Position numbers and translations under genes: made by a program | The notes under the pieces: generated by a model | The model's input: the letters and a program-made list of their open reading frames with translations, nothing else | Database searches by the model: none | What the model was told of the DNA's origin: nothing | In this document: in pieces, positions 1-8,261 of the stretch | Numbering within the stretch: the first letter of the stretch is position 1 | How the letters are laid out: the number at the start of each line of letters is the position of its first letter | From: Maribellus comscasis | GTDB lineage: Bacteria > Bacteroidota > Bacteroidia > Bacteroidales > Prolixibacteraceae | Direction: 5' to 3' | Assembly: GCF_009762775.1 (NCBI RefSeq) | Contig: NZ_CP046401.1 | Coordinates: forward strand, 558,001 to 622,000 | Length of the DNA stretch: 64,000 nucleotides

Positions 1-138
1 CCAATCAATAGTAGGTTTCTTGGAGGCATTCATTTTTTCCCACTCCTTTGTATGTATTTTAGGGAATTCTTCTGTTTTTTGTGCAACGGCTATTTGCACT
101 ATCAAAAGCATTAACAGAGCCTTCAATATTGTCTTCAT
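1..138 (-). CDS. N-terminus of an unidentified secreted protein (cut by window edge)
   Basis: An open frame of 46 codons starts at the ATG at 138 and runs off the left edge. The first 19-20 residues are a clear Sec signal peptide (Lys-rich start, leucine-rich core, A-V-A-Q cleavage site), followed by a charged stretch (KTEEFPKIHTKEWEK). It lies downstream of susD 1 on the same strand, so it is probably an enzyme of module 1, but a terminator-like hairpin lies between them. The visible part carries no family motif and I do not assign a function. Confidence 0.6.
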   Translation of the reverse strand, partial: MKTILKALLMLLIVQIAVAQKTEEFPKIHTKEWEKMNASKKPTIDW

Positions 139-285
139 TATGCTAATTTAATCTTATACTATTTCTTTGTTTACCTTGTTTCTTTATGAATTTTGGCACA
201 CAGTTTTCATTATTATACTGGTAATAAGATCTGTGTTTTGAAATCAATTTGAAAATAGATATGCTAACAAGCGGTTAAAAAATTA

Positions 286-387
286 AAAGATGGCGGAGTT
301 TAATAACAAAATCAGATGTGCACAGAAAGAAGTTATACATAAACAAAAATCTGGTATTCAAATAGTAATATAAACTCCGCCATCTTT
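286..387 (-). terminator. Long stem-loop after susD of module 1, terminator-like
   Basis: A perfect 17-bp inverted repeat, aaagatggcggagttta at 286-302 and its complement at 371-387, encloses a 68-nt loop. Read on the minus strand the stem is followed at once by TTTTAATTTTTT, so it can act as a rho-independent terminator at the end of the susC-susD transcript. The loop is much longer than in a usual terminator, so RNA-stability or small mobile-repeat explanations remain possible. Confidence 0.55.
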
Positions 388-404
388 GGTAAATTATTAA
401 AAAA

Positions 405-1847
405 CTAATATCCAGGATTTTGTTCTAACATTGAGTTTCTTTCGATTTCATTTTGCGGAATAGGAAACACATAATGTATAGAAGGTTCAAAACCATAAAC
501 GCTTAAAACAGCTGTTGCTTCTCCTGTTCGACGAAGATCATTCAAGCGCTGTCCTTCCATTGCAAACTCAATTTGTCTTTCATGATATATGGTATAAAGA
601 GTAAGTTCGCTCTCCTCTAATTCAGGTATTCCAGCTCTTTTTCGTACTTGATTTATTCCCCACAAGGCTTCATCCTTCTTCCCAAGTTGCATTTCTGCCT
701 CAGCATAATTCAACAGTATTTCAGCGTAACGCATCAAATGTTGATTCAGCGGAGAACCTTTGGCTACAACCCCCTGAATGATTTCACCACTTGGTGCATC
801 TTCATTTGACAACATATATTTTGCCACATTGAGTCCGGTTTCTGACCAGAGTGGATTATATTCAATTCCAAAGAATGGATCACCTTCCATAAAAACGGTG
901 GTTTTACGCCTTATGGTATCGTCGGGTTCATAAAGGGAAACGAACTCTGGTCTAATAATCAGTTCGCCCCCCCCGTGAGCTGTTTGCGGATTACCCCTTG
1001 GACTGAAACTCCAGCAATACATCGAAAAATTCTGTTCCGGTGTCCTACTTTGTGCAAATTGCACCTCAAATAACGATTCATTGTTATTTTCATTTGCCAA
1101 AGAAAAGACTGAATTGTAATCATTTATTAACTCATATTCGTCCGAGTCAATAACTTTTTTTGCCTTTTCTGCAGCCTTTGACCAATCGTTAAGATACAAA
1201 TATACACGAGAGAGATATCCCGATGCTGCTCCGGCGGTTGCTCTTCCGAGATCACTTGTTCCTCTCAGTGCAGATACTGACGGAAGGCTTTGTTCCGCGA
1301 AAACCAAATCTTCAGTAATTTGTCCATAAACCTGGTCAGAAGTTGTCCTCGGTACCTCCAACTCATCAGGATTTTGAGGCGCAAGTATCAAAGGTACATC
1401 GCCAAAATTTGAAACCAAGGTATGATAATATATCGCCCTCAAAAATCTTGCTTCTGCGGTAAGACTCGCTTTTGTGTTGTCATCCATAGGGACGTCTGTT
1501 ATTTTTGTAATAACAATATTAGCCAAATTAATTCCCTGATAACAATTTGACCATAAACGATTAAATAATCCATCCGTTGGATAAAATATCCAGTCGGATA
1601 TACCACTTCCGGTTGGGTTGGTTCCAATGTCAGTCGACATATCCCAAAGACGATTGTCATCGGTGTCAAAAATGTCTCTTAAAGGCGCATATGCGGCATT
1701 TACAGCCAAACGCATGTCATTTTCCGTTTTGTAAAAGCTCTCTTTGGCTATCTGATCTTCTGGCAACTCATTAAGAAAGGATTGACTGCAACCAAAAGCA
1801 ATGAAAATTACCAGTGAACTTAATAAGAATATACCTGTATTTTTCAT
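405..1847 (-). CDS. SusD/RagB-family outer-membrane glycan-binding lipoprotein (module 1)
   Basis: A 480-residue SusD-like protein, the surface-exposed lid that binds glycan over its SusC transporter. A lipoprotein signal ends at C20 (I-A-F-G-C). The chain has the typical SusD layout: helical TPR-like N-terminal half (NDMRLAVNAAYAPL, then AEARFLRAIYYHTLVSNFGDVPL at about 130-155) and a C-terminal RagB/SusD domain with LMRYAEILLNYAEAEMQLGKK, QVRKRAGIP and the closing FPIPQNEIERNSMLEQNPGY. Length is normal for the family. It begins 12 bp after the susC stop on the same strand, so the two are co-transcribed. The substrate cannot be told from sequence. Confidence 0.95.
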   Translation of the reverse strand: MKNTGIFLLSSLVIFIAFGCSQSFLNELPEDQIAKESFYKTENDMRLAVNAAYAPLRDIFDTDDNRLWDMSTDIGTNPTGSGISDWIFYPTDGLFNRLWSNCYQGINLANIVITKITDVPMDDNTKASLTAEARFLRAIYYHTLVSNFGDVPLILAPQNPDELEVPRTTSDQVYGQITEDLVFAEQSLPSVSALRGTSDLGRATAGAASGYLSRVYLYLNDWSKAAEKAKKVIDSDEYELINDYNSVFSLANENNNESLFEVQFAQSRTPEQNFSMYCWSFSPRGNPQTAHGGGELIIRPEFVSLYEPDDTIRRKTTVFMEGDPFFGIEYNPLWSETGLNVAKYMLSNEDAPSGEIIQGVVAKGSPLNQHLMRYAEILLNYAEAEMQLGKKDEALWGINQVRKRAGIPELEESELTLYTIYHERQIEFAMEGQRLNDLRRTGEATAVLSVYGFEPSIHYVFPIPQNEIERNSMLEQNPGY

Positions 1848-1859
1848 GATTTCTGTTTT

Positions 1860-4800
1860 TTATAAATTAATCTGTACACCCATTTGTATTGTGCGGGACT
1901 GAGGGTAACTTGTGAAATCATCCACACCATAAAGATTACTCAGGTTTTCTCCTCCAATTTCAGGATCGAAACCGATATATTTGGTAAAAGTTAACAAGTT
2001 ATTTGCAGTAAGATAAATTCTTAATCTGTCAAGCCCAATTTTATCACAGATGTTTGCAGGAAAGGTGTAACCCAACTGTATATTTTTCACTCTTAGATAT
2101 GAACCGTCACTAATGTATCTGTCAGATACTTGCCTGTTACCATTCTTATCTATCAAAGTAGGTCTTGGTTTAGTCACATCATTATGTGGATTTTCCTGTG
2201 TCCAGTAATCTTTTGCCCAGATGAACATGTTTCCTCTGGTATCTGCTTCTTCGAGATCCATTCCACCGTTTCTGCCTCTGTAAATAGCATTACCATAAAC
2301 TCCCTGAAAGAAAATTGTAAAATCAAAGTCCTTGTAATTGGCATTAAAATTCAAACCATAAGTGAAGTCAGGGAAAGGATTGCCAATAATATCTCTGTCA
2401 GCACTTGTTATTGCACCGTCGTCATTTAAATCTTTAAAACGAATGTCTCCTGGCTTTGCAAATGGTTGTATCAGCTTATCACCAATTCCGTCACCTGTCT
2501 CATCAAATGTATATGCGTCAATTTCTTCCTGATTTTGGAACAGACCATCGGTTACCAGTCCATAAAATGACCCGATTGCCTCTTCTTCCCTGATAATTGA
2601 AACGCCACTGAAGATATCGTTTTGAATCTTGGTTACTTTGTTTTGTACTGTTCCTATATTTGCAGAAATATTCCATTCAAATTCATTTTTGGTATGATGA
2701 TATGTCAAAGACAATTCCATACCTGAATTCTTCATATTGCCCAGGTTTGCCCAGGGATATCCAGAAATTCCGGCAGTCAGAGGAATTGGTAGTTGATATA
2801 ACATATCAGATGTTTTCTTATTGAAGTAGTCTGCTACCAATTCAACTGAATTATTGAACAAACCAATATCAAATCCGAGATCAAGCTGCAAAGTCGACTC
2901 CCATCGCAAATCTGGATTTCCCATTTTGACAGGTTTTATTGTCTGAATAATATCCTGATTGGGACCAAATACCGTAGAGCCAAAGGTTAAAACTTCAAGT
3001 GAGGCATATCTGTTTATACGGTCATTCCCGGTTTGCCCGTAGCTACCCCTAATTTTTAAGTTACTTACAACCATACTTTTTGGAAAAAATGATTCCTCAC
3101 TGATTCTCCAACCACCAGATATAGAAGGAAAATAACCAAACCGGTTATTTGAACCAAATTTAGAAGAACCATCAGCTCTCAGAATCAATTGTAATAAATA
3201 TTTTTCCTGATAATTATAGTTTACCCTGCCAAGATAGGAAATCCATGAATCCTGATATTTTGTTCCGGTTGCACTCACTATATTGCCACTTGCTGATGTC
3301 ACTTGTAAGCTCTCATCTGCAAAGTTTGAACTTGCAGTAAGGAGGTTTTCTCCTGAATATCTCCTTGCAGAGGAACCTAACAGCAAATTGAACCGGTGGC
3401 TTTTGTTTATATTAAAATTGTAAGTTAAGGTATTATCGAACGACCAAAAGAAAGTTTTGTCATAGCCTTTGGTAAGGTTATTCAATCCTCCATTGTTTTT
3501 GGTTCCATAAGACCAAATCTTTTGAAAATTTTGTGTGTCATCAAAAGCGTAATCCACTCCCAGGGTTGATTTAAACTCTAAATTTTTGGCTATTTTTGCA
3601 CTTCCGTAAATTGTTCCAAGCATTCTTAGTTGCTTTTGAACGAAACTAAAATTATTATTTTCAATAAAACCAACTGTATTCTTTGTGCCAGGATGTTCAC
3701 CAGCCCTTGAAGGACCAGCATAATCACCTACCTGCCATCCATTTGCTTGGACAACAGGATTATTTTCTATATCCCATTCAGTCCAATGAATTGGAACTGT
3801 AGGTGAAGCTCGCATGGCAGATATAAATATTTCATTTTGATTTGGAGCTCCTCCTGGATTTTTCCATTGTTCATGTCCTACGGTCAATGTGTTTCCAAAT
3901 GTTAATCTTTTGCCTATTTTCGATTCTGTATTAACCCTAAAATTAACTGACTTGTATCCTGATGTTCTAAGAACACCTTCCTGTGTTTTATAGTTGGAAC
4001 TGACCAAATAAGAAGTACTTTCATTGCCACCGCTCAGACTAAAGTTGGTGTTTGATATTGGAGCCGTATGAAAAATCTGACTTAACCAATCTGTATTATG
4101 AGGTATATTAAGATCACTGCGGCTCCACCATTTGTGGGTTCCATCATTTTCTTCTGCCGTACTGTAGATGTCAATATATTCATCTTTCCCCATTAGTTTG
4201 GGCATTTTGGCCAACTCCTGGAAACCATAAGCGAAATCGAAGTCAATTTTGGGAACACTGCCTTTTGTACCTTTCTTTGTTGTGACAATTACAACCCCAT
4301 TTGCTGCCTGAGCCCCGTAAATGGAGGCTGAAGCATCTTTAAGAATTGCGACTGATTCTATATCCTGAGGATTAATATTCTTTATATTTTCCGTCTGAAT
4401 GCCGTCAACAACATATAATGGGCTGTTATTGTTTATGGTACTTGATCCCCTAATTCTGATGGTAACATCAGCTCCAGGTCGACCGGAAGTATTTGTTATT
4501 AATACTCCGGAAGCTCTTCCTTGAATTGCCTGATCCAACCTTGTCGCATGGATTTTATTGATATCATCTGAAGATATATTGGATATGGCACTTGTTAATT
4601 CTTTCTTTACTAAAGTACCATAACCAATCGCCACCACTTCCTCAATTCCTATGGCATCAACTTCCAAGGTTACATTAATGTTTGTTTTACCGGCAACCCG
4701 TATTTCCTGAGTTTTCATCCCTACAAACGAAAATTGCAGTGTGGCATCATCCGGAATATTTGATAAGGTATAAATTCCATTGGCATTGGTTACCGTTCCC

Positions 4801-5312
4801 TGTGTTGTTCCTTTTACTGCTACTGTTACGCCAGGCAGAGGGGAACCGGATGAGTCGGTTACTTTACCGGAAATGGATTTTTCTTGTGGTTGAGCCGTAA
4901 TGATTCCTCCCTGAGATTTCGTATCATCTGTATATGTATCCCGGGAAGGAAAAATAACGATCTGTCTGTCTATCACTTTAAAGTCAAGATTTGTTCCTTC
5001 CAAAGCCTGTGTTAAAATACTTTCAACAGATGCATCACTGGCAACAATATCAACCTTTCGGCTATTATCAACCTGATTATTTCTGTAGAAAATGTTAAAC
5101 TCACTTTGATTTTGAATTTCCTCGAAAAGCTGCTCTAAAGAAATATTTCTTAAATGAAAAGAGAACTTTGTGCTTTGCGAATAAGTTGAAGTCGCAAAAA
5201 CATTACTTATACCAATCAGCATGAGAAAGATTGTTAGCCTCATAACTTTAAAAAAATGTGTACCCAATAACCGTTTAAGGAAAACAAGGCACCCCGTTTT
5301 ACTTTTTTTCAT
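1860..5312 (-). CDS. SusC/RagA-family TonB-dependent transporter with STN signalling domain (module 1)
   Basis: A 1150-residue outer-membrane importer of oligosaccharides powered by TonB. Domains in order: signal region to about 45 (MRLTIFLMLIG...YSQ), STN domain about 55-121, carboxypeptidase-D-like beta-sandwich about 147-233 (ISGKVTDSSGSPLPGVTV), the SusC signature VVAIGYGT, plug with RIRGSSTINNNSPLYVVDG, then a 22-strand-type barrel to the C-terminus. The STN domain is the known contact to FecR-type anti-sigma factors, and a FecR/sigma pair lies directly upstream, so this is a signalling transporter that probably induces its own operon. Start ATG at 5312; SusD follows after 12 bp. Confidence 0.95.
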   Translation of the reverse strand: MKKSKTGCLVFLKRLLGTHFFKVMRLTIFLMLIGISNVFATSTYSQSTKFSFHLRNISLEQLFEEIQNQSEFNIFYRNNQVDNSRKVDIVASDASVESILTQALEGTNLDFKVIDRQIVIFPSRDTYTDDTKSQGGIITAQPQEKSISGKVTDSSGSPLPGVTVAVKGTTQGTVTNANGIYTLSNIPDDATLQFSFVGMKTQEIRVAGKTNINVTLEVDAIGIEEVVAIGYGTLVKKELTSAISNISSDDINKIHATRLDQAIQGRASGVLITNTSGRPGADVTIRIRGSSTINNNSPLYVVDGIQTENIKNINPQDIESVAILKDASASIYGAQAANGVVIVTTKKGTKGSVPKIDFDFAYGFQELAKMPKLMGKDEYIDIYSTAEENDGTHKWWSRSDLNIPHNTDWLSQIFHTAPISNTNFSLSGGNESTSYLVSSNYKTQEGVLRTSGYKSVNFRVNTESKIGKRLTFGNTLTVGHEQWKNPGGAPNQNEIFISAMRASPTVPIHWTEWDIENNPVVQANGWQVGDYAGPSRAGEHPGTKNTVGFIENNNFSFVQKQLRMLGTIYGSAKIAKNLEFKSTLGVDYAFDDTQNFQKIWSYGTKNNGGLNNLTKGYDKTFFWSFDNTLTYNFNINKSHRFNLLLGSSARRYSGENLLTASSNFADESLQVTSASGNIVSATGTKYQDSWISYLGRVNYNYQEKYLLQLILRADGSSKFGSNNRFGYFPSISGGWRISEESFFPKSMVVSNLKIRGSYGQTGNDRINRYASLEVLTFGSTVFGPNQDIIQTIKPVKMGNPDLRWESTLQLDLGFDIGLFNNSVELVADYFNKKTSDMLYQLPIPLTAGISGYPWANLGNMKNSGMELSLTYHHTKNEFEWNISANIGTVQNKVTKIQNDIFSGVSIIREEEAIGSFYGLVTDGLFQNQEEIDAYTFDETGDGIGDKLIQPFAKPGDIRFKDLNDDGAITSADRDIIGNPFPDFTYGLNFNANYKDFDFTIFFQGVYGNAIYRGRNGGMDLEEADTRGNMFIWAKDYWTQENPHNDVTKPRPTLIDKNGNRQVSDRYISDGSYLRVKNIQLGYTFPANICDKIGLDRLRIYLTANNLLTFTKYIGFDPEIGGENLSNLYGVDDFTSYPQSRTIQMGVQINL

Positions 5313-5373
5313 AAATTTGTTTTGATTTTAAATTAATAAATGTCGCTTTAGAGCGATGTTAATTAATGTTCAG

Positions 5374-5414
5374 GCTTGCAGATGGTACCAACACCTGCAA
5401 GCTTTTTTCTTTTT
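5374..5414 (+). terminator. Plus-strand terminator-like hairpin in the FecR-SusC gap (module 1)
   Basis: gcttgcag (5374-5381) pairs with ctgcaagc (5395-5402) and is followed on the plus strand by ttttttcttttt. The T-tract lies on the strand opposite to the genes, so it would end an antisense transcript rather than the fecR-susC mRNA. On the sense strand it is a hairpin in the susC leader. Modules 2 and 3 have similar elements in the same place. Confidence 0.5.
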
Positions 5415-5448
5415 CAAATACTAAATTGTAATTTTTGCATAGGCAGAA

Positions 5449-6600
5449 TTAGTTTAGGTTAATGATTAGTTTTTGGTTGTCATATCTAACTATAAATGGT
5501 GTAGTTTCTGCAATTACGTTTAATACTTCTTCAGGCGTATTTTTTAAATTCAGGTTTCCTGAAAATCTTTCCCTGCCCAGAGTTTCGTCTTCTAATACAA
5601 TTTCCACATTGTAATACCGCTCTAATTTTTTTATGATATTTGCAAGCGGTTCATTCTTAAATATAAAATAACCATCACGCCATGATAAATAGTTTTTTGC
5701 ATCAACCTGTTGTTGATGGAATGTTTTATCATTTGAATCAAAAACAGCCATCGTCCCGGGCAGAATCGTTAGCCTTTTTTTATGAAAAAGGGATTTCTCT
5801 CTTAAATCAAGCTCTATCTTGCCTCTTTCCAAAACGGCGCTGGAAACATTATCATCAGTATAGGCACTTACATTAAACACTGTTCCCAGAACTTTAATTT
5901 CAAAATCCTTTGTGGCCACAAAAAAAGGATGCTGCTCTGAATGTGTAACATCAAAAACAGCCTCCCCTTCGATGTAAACTTTCCTTTTCTCTTTCATATT
6001 TGCCGGATAGACCAATTTTGATCCGGAGTTTAACCAAACTATTGAACCATCGGATAAAGTTATCTGTGTTTGCTTTCCATACGGAACGACCAATGTGTTA
6101 AATACCTGCTCTACCTGCACAACCTTTTGAGATATTTTTTGGGTTGAATCGATAATAATGTTTTCTCCTTTGGGGTCATACTCAATACGGGAATCTTTTT
6201 CTGTTATTAAAACCTTACGCCCATCCTGAAGAAGCAGGTTTGTAACGCTATCGGGTTTTGCAAAATCCAAACTTTGTGCAAAATCAACAATACCCGTTTC
6301 CTTTTTAAAATCATTTTGGAGGAACCATGCAGAAATGATAACCAGCAAAATCGATGCGGCGACAGCCCATCGTGATAAATATTTGTTCCGTTGCGCCTTT
6401 TGAACGGATAACTTTATCCTTCTTTTTGTTTCTTCTTTTTCGCTATTTGGAATAGTATTTCTTTTGGAAGATAAATAATTGTTGATAATAGCGGCTATCT
6501 TAAGTTCTTCTTTATTTCCTGTTTTATCAGACAATGAGTCTATCACAAAATCATCATTGGATAATATATCGTGTGCCTTTATTTTGTTTTTTTTATTCAT
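5449..6600 (-). CDS. FecR-family anti-sigma factor (module 1)
   Basis: A 383-residue inner-membrane anti-sigma factor that relays the signal from the SusC STN domain to the ECF sigma factor. A cytoplasmic N-terminal part of about 76 residues precedes one membrane segment (about 77-95, WAVAASILLVIISAWFL). The periplasmic FecR domain follows (LVVPYGKQTQITLSDGSIVWLNSGSKLVYP, EGEAVFDVTHSEQHPFFV, IKVLGTVFNVSAY) with a C-terminal STN-like DUF4974 segment (PLANIIKKLERYYNVEI). Length is within the usual 300-400. It sits between the sigma gene and susC on the same strand. Confidence 0.93.
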   Translation of the reverse strand: MNKKNKIKAHDILSNDDFVIDSLSDKTGNKEELKIAAIINNYLSSKRNTIPNSEKEETKRRIKLSVQKAQRNKYLSRWAVAASILLVIISAWFLQNDFKKETGIVDFAQSLDFAKPDSVTNLLLQDGRKVLITEKDSRIEYDPKGENIIIDSTQKISQKVVQVEQVFNTLVVPYGKQTQITLSDGSIVWLNSGSKLVYPANMKEKRKVYIEGEAVFDVTHSEQHPFFVATKDFEIKVLGTVFNVSAYTDDNVSSAVLERGKIELDLREKSLFHKKRLTILPGTMAVFDSNDKTFHQQQVDAKNYLSWRDGYFIFKNEPLANIIKKLERYYNVEIVLEDETLGRERFSGNLNLKNTPEEVLNVIAETTPFIVRYDNQKLIINLN

Positions 6601-6688
6601 TCATTTCCCTTCTATGTTTAGAGAAAGAGTGAAAATGTAAAAACATAGACAAAAAAAATACACTTTTTATCCTTTTTTACACAAGCAA

Positions 6689-7333
6689 CTAATTCCCAGC
6701 CGCTTCTTGTTTCTCGTTTTGATAAAAAAGAAATAATAACTGGATGGAAATCCCCTTCTTTTGAAGTGCTTTTCGGAGTTCCTTCAGGGCACGATAAATT
6801 TTTGTGCGAGTCGATTCAACGGAAATTCCTAAAATACCTGCAATTTCCTGATATGAAAAATTCTGTTCAAACTTTAATGAAAGACCTTCGCGTTGCCTGT
6901 CAGATAACTCCATCATCACCTCTGCCAATATTTTGTGATTTTCATCTTTTATTTCGGAGGCTATTAAATCATCCTCAAAAGTCATAACCGGAATATCATT
7001 TTGAAGTAATATTTGCTCATCAGACAAAACAGAAACTTTTTTAACCTGCTCTTTGTATATTAATCTCCGCAGGGAGCGAAATAAGTAGAAATGAATATTA
7101 TCGGTTTCAGAGAGTCGCTCCCGGTACTTATATAAATCCAAAAAAAGATCGTGGATACAATCTTTTACCAAATCTTTGTCTCTTGTGAAATGTAATCCAT
7201 AGCTGTAAAGTGAATCAAAAAACAAATCATAAAGCGAATAAAAAGCCTTATCATCTCCTTTTCTAAATCGTTCCCAAAGATAACGATCCTTATCTTTCTC
7301 ACCTTCATTATGTAGAGCTATGTGGTCGCACAT
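6689..7333 (-). CDS. ECF RNA polymerase sigma factor (module 1)
   Basis: A 214-residue sigma-70 family ECF factor. Region 2 spans about 30-95 (FYSLYDLFFDSLYSYG, DCIHDLFLDLYKYRERL). Region 4 is a helix-turn-helix at about 140-190 (LSDRQREGLSLKF, FSYQEIAGILGISVESTRTKIYRALKELRKAL). It heads the minus-strand module and is probably held inactive by the FecR protein encoded next. The ATG at 7333 lies only 7 nt from a TAnnTTTG box, so its mRNA may be nearly leaderless. Its C-terminal 20 residues are an extra tail of unknown role. Confidence 0.93.
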   Translation of the reverse strand: MCDHIALHNEGEKDKDRYLWERFRKGDDKAFYSLYDLFFDSLYSYGLHFTRDKDLVKDCIHDLFLDLYKYRERLSETDNIHFYLFRSLRRLIYKEQVKKVSVLSDEQILLQNDIPVMTFEDDLIASEIKDENHKILAEVMMELSDRQREGLSLKFEQNFSYQEIAGILGISVESTRTKIYRALKELRKALQKKGISIQLLFLFYQNEKQEAAGN

Positions 7334-7340
7334 AATCGAA

Positions 7341-7348
7341 CAAAAGTA
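7341..7348 (-). promoter_or_regulatory. Bacteroidota-type -7 box upstream of sigma gene 1
   Basis: On the minus strand the sequence TACTTTTG (caaaagta on plus) matches the TAnnTTTG -7 element of Bacteroidota primary-sigma promoters exactly. It ends 7 nt before the ATG at 7333, which would place transcription start almost at the start codon. No clear -33 TTG is seen, so this is a moderate call. Confidence 0.45.
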
Positions 7349-7894
7349 TAAAAAATGATTTATTTAAAATCAGCATAATAATATGTCAGCCATACAGTGA
7401 GATATACTACGGCTAGGGATTCACAAAACTACAAACTACAATCGGGAGCTTATTGCAAAGGTATGGAACCTTGCCCATGCTGCGCGCAAAGTGTGGACAA
7501 ACACCAAAAGATATATTTCTTTATATGAATATCCGTAAGACTACTTCAATTAATCCATTATGCACATAATCATCTAACAGAAAACACATTAAAAAACATA
7601 CCTTATTTTTTCTGCGGCAAAATCGTGGGGCTGTTCAAAAAGTGAATTTAAAAATTATGGAACTTACAAATTGTTGTCATGTTCTTTTTACCCATCCAAA
7701 CCTCCCCTGAGGTGAGGCTTAAACGGCAGGGAATTTAGGCGTGATAATCTTCATCGTTATTTACAATTTGATAGTTCCGGAAAAATCCATTTCACTTTTC
7801 GGACAGCCTAAGTAGAGGGAAAGTTCAGTAAAATACATCTTTTGTATTGTGTATTATTTCGAATATACAGTTTAGTAATATATTTTATAAAAGG
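7349..7894. other. Gene-free spacer between module 1 and the fucI relic
   Basis: About 550 bp without a credible gene on either strand. The only structure seen is the terminal-inverted-repeat element at 7628-7809. No continuation of the fucI frame is found here, so the missing three quarters of that gene have been deleted rather than shifted. Confidence 0.6.
7628..7809. mobile_element. MITE-like element with 19-bp terminal inverted repeats
   Basis: gggctgttcaaaaagtgaa at 7628-7646 and ttcacttttcggacagcct at 7791-7809 are inverted copies matching at 16 of 19 positions. They enclose about 145 bp with no open frame. The centre contains an interrupted palindrome (cctcccctgaggtgagg). Size and ends resemble a miniature inverted-repeat transposable element or internally deleted IS. 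No target duplication is evident and the parent IS family is not identified. It lies 86 bp beyond the broken end of fucI. Confidence 0.45.
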
Positions 7895-8238
7895 CTACAC
7901 TGAAACAATAAGTGCTTTAGGAATTAAAGGATCTGAATCCATCACTTCACTTCCATAGCACCATGCCAGTGTAACTGTAAGTGATACTCCAACACCTTCC
8001 CTTTCAAAGCTGCACAAACTGCAGCATCAGCAACACCACCTATTGTTGTAGGTGCAATAACACATTGTATCTTTTCACCAGATGGAAACCGAAGATTCTC
8101 TTCTACTAAATTGGCAGCAGTCTTGGCCAAGTTCATTGTTTGTTTCTCAAGCGATTCACGGACACCACGTTCTCTTCCATCAATAACCGGGCGGATACCA
8201 ACTTTTGTTGGCAACCTTCCTATCAATCTATTACTCAT
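7895..8238 (-). pseudogene. fucI: fucI relic: truncated and frameshifted L-fucose/D-arabinose isomerase
   Basis: Residues 5-77 of the frame starting at 8238 match the N-terminus of L-fucose isomerase ([61 protein letters not shown]). At about 8008-8013 the reading frame slips by one base. The alternative frame then restores the family sequence ([32 protein letters not shown]) until a stop at 7895-7897. About 115 of roughly 590 codons remain and the C-terminal catalytic domains are absent. It lies 23 bp after the ribulokinase gene, as expected for a former operon partner. Pseudogene status is clear from the truncation alone, even if the frameshift were a read error. Confidence 0.88.
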
Positions 8239-8261
8239 ATTTATAATTTTTTATTATTCGA

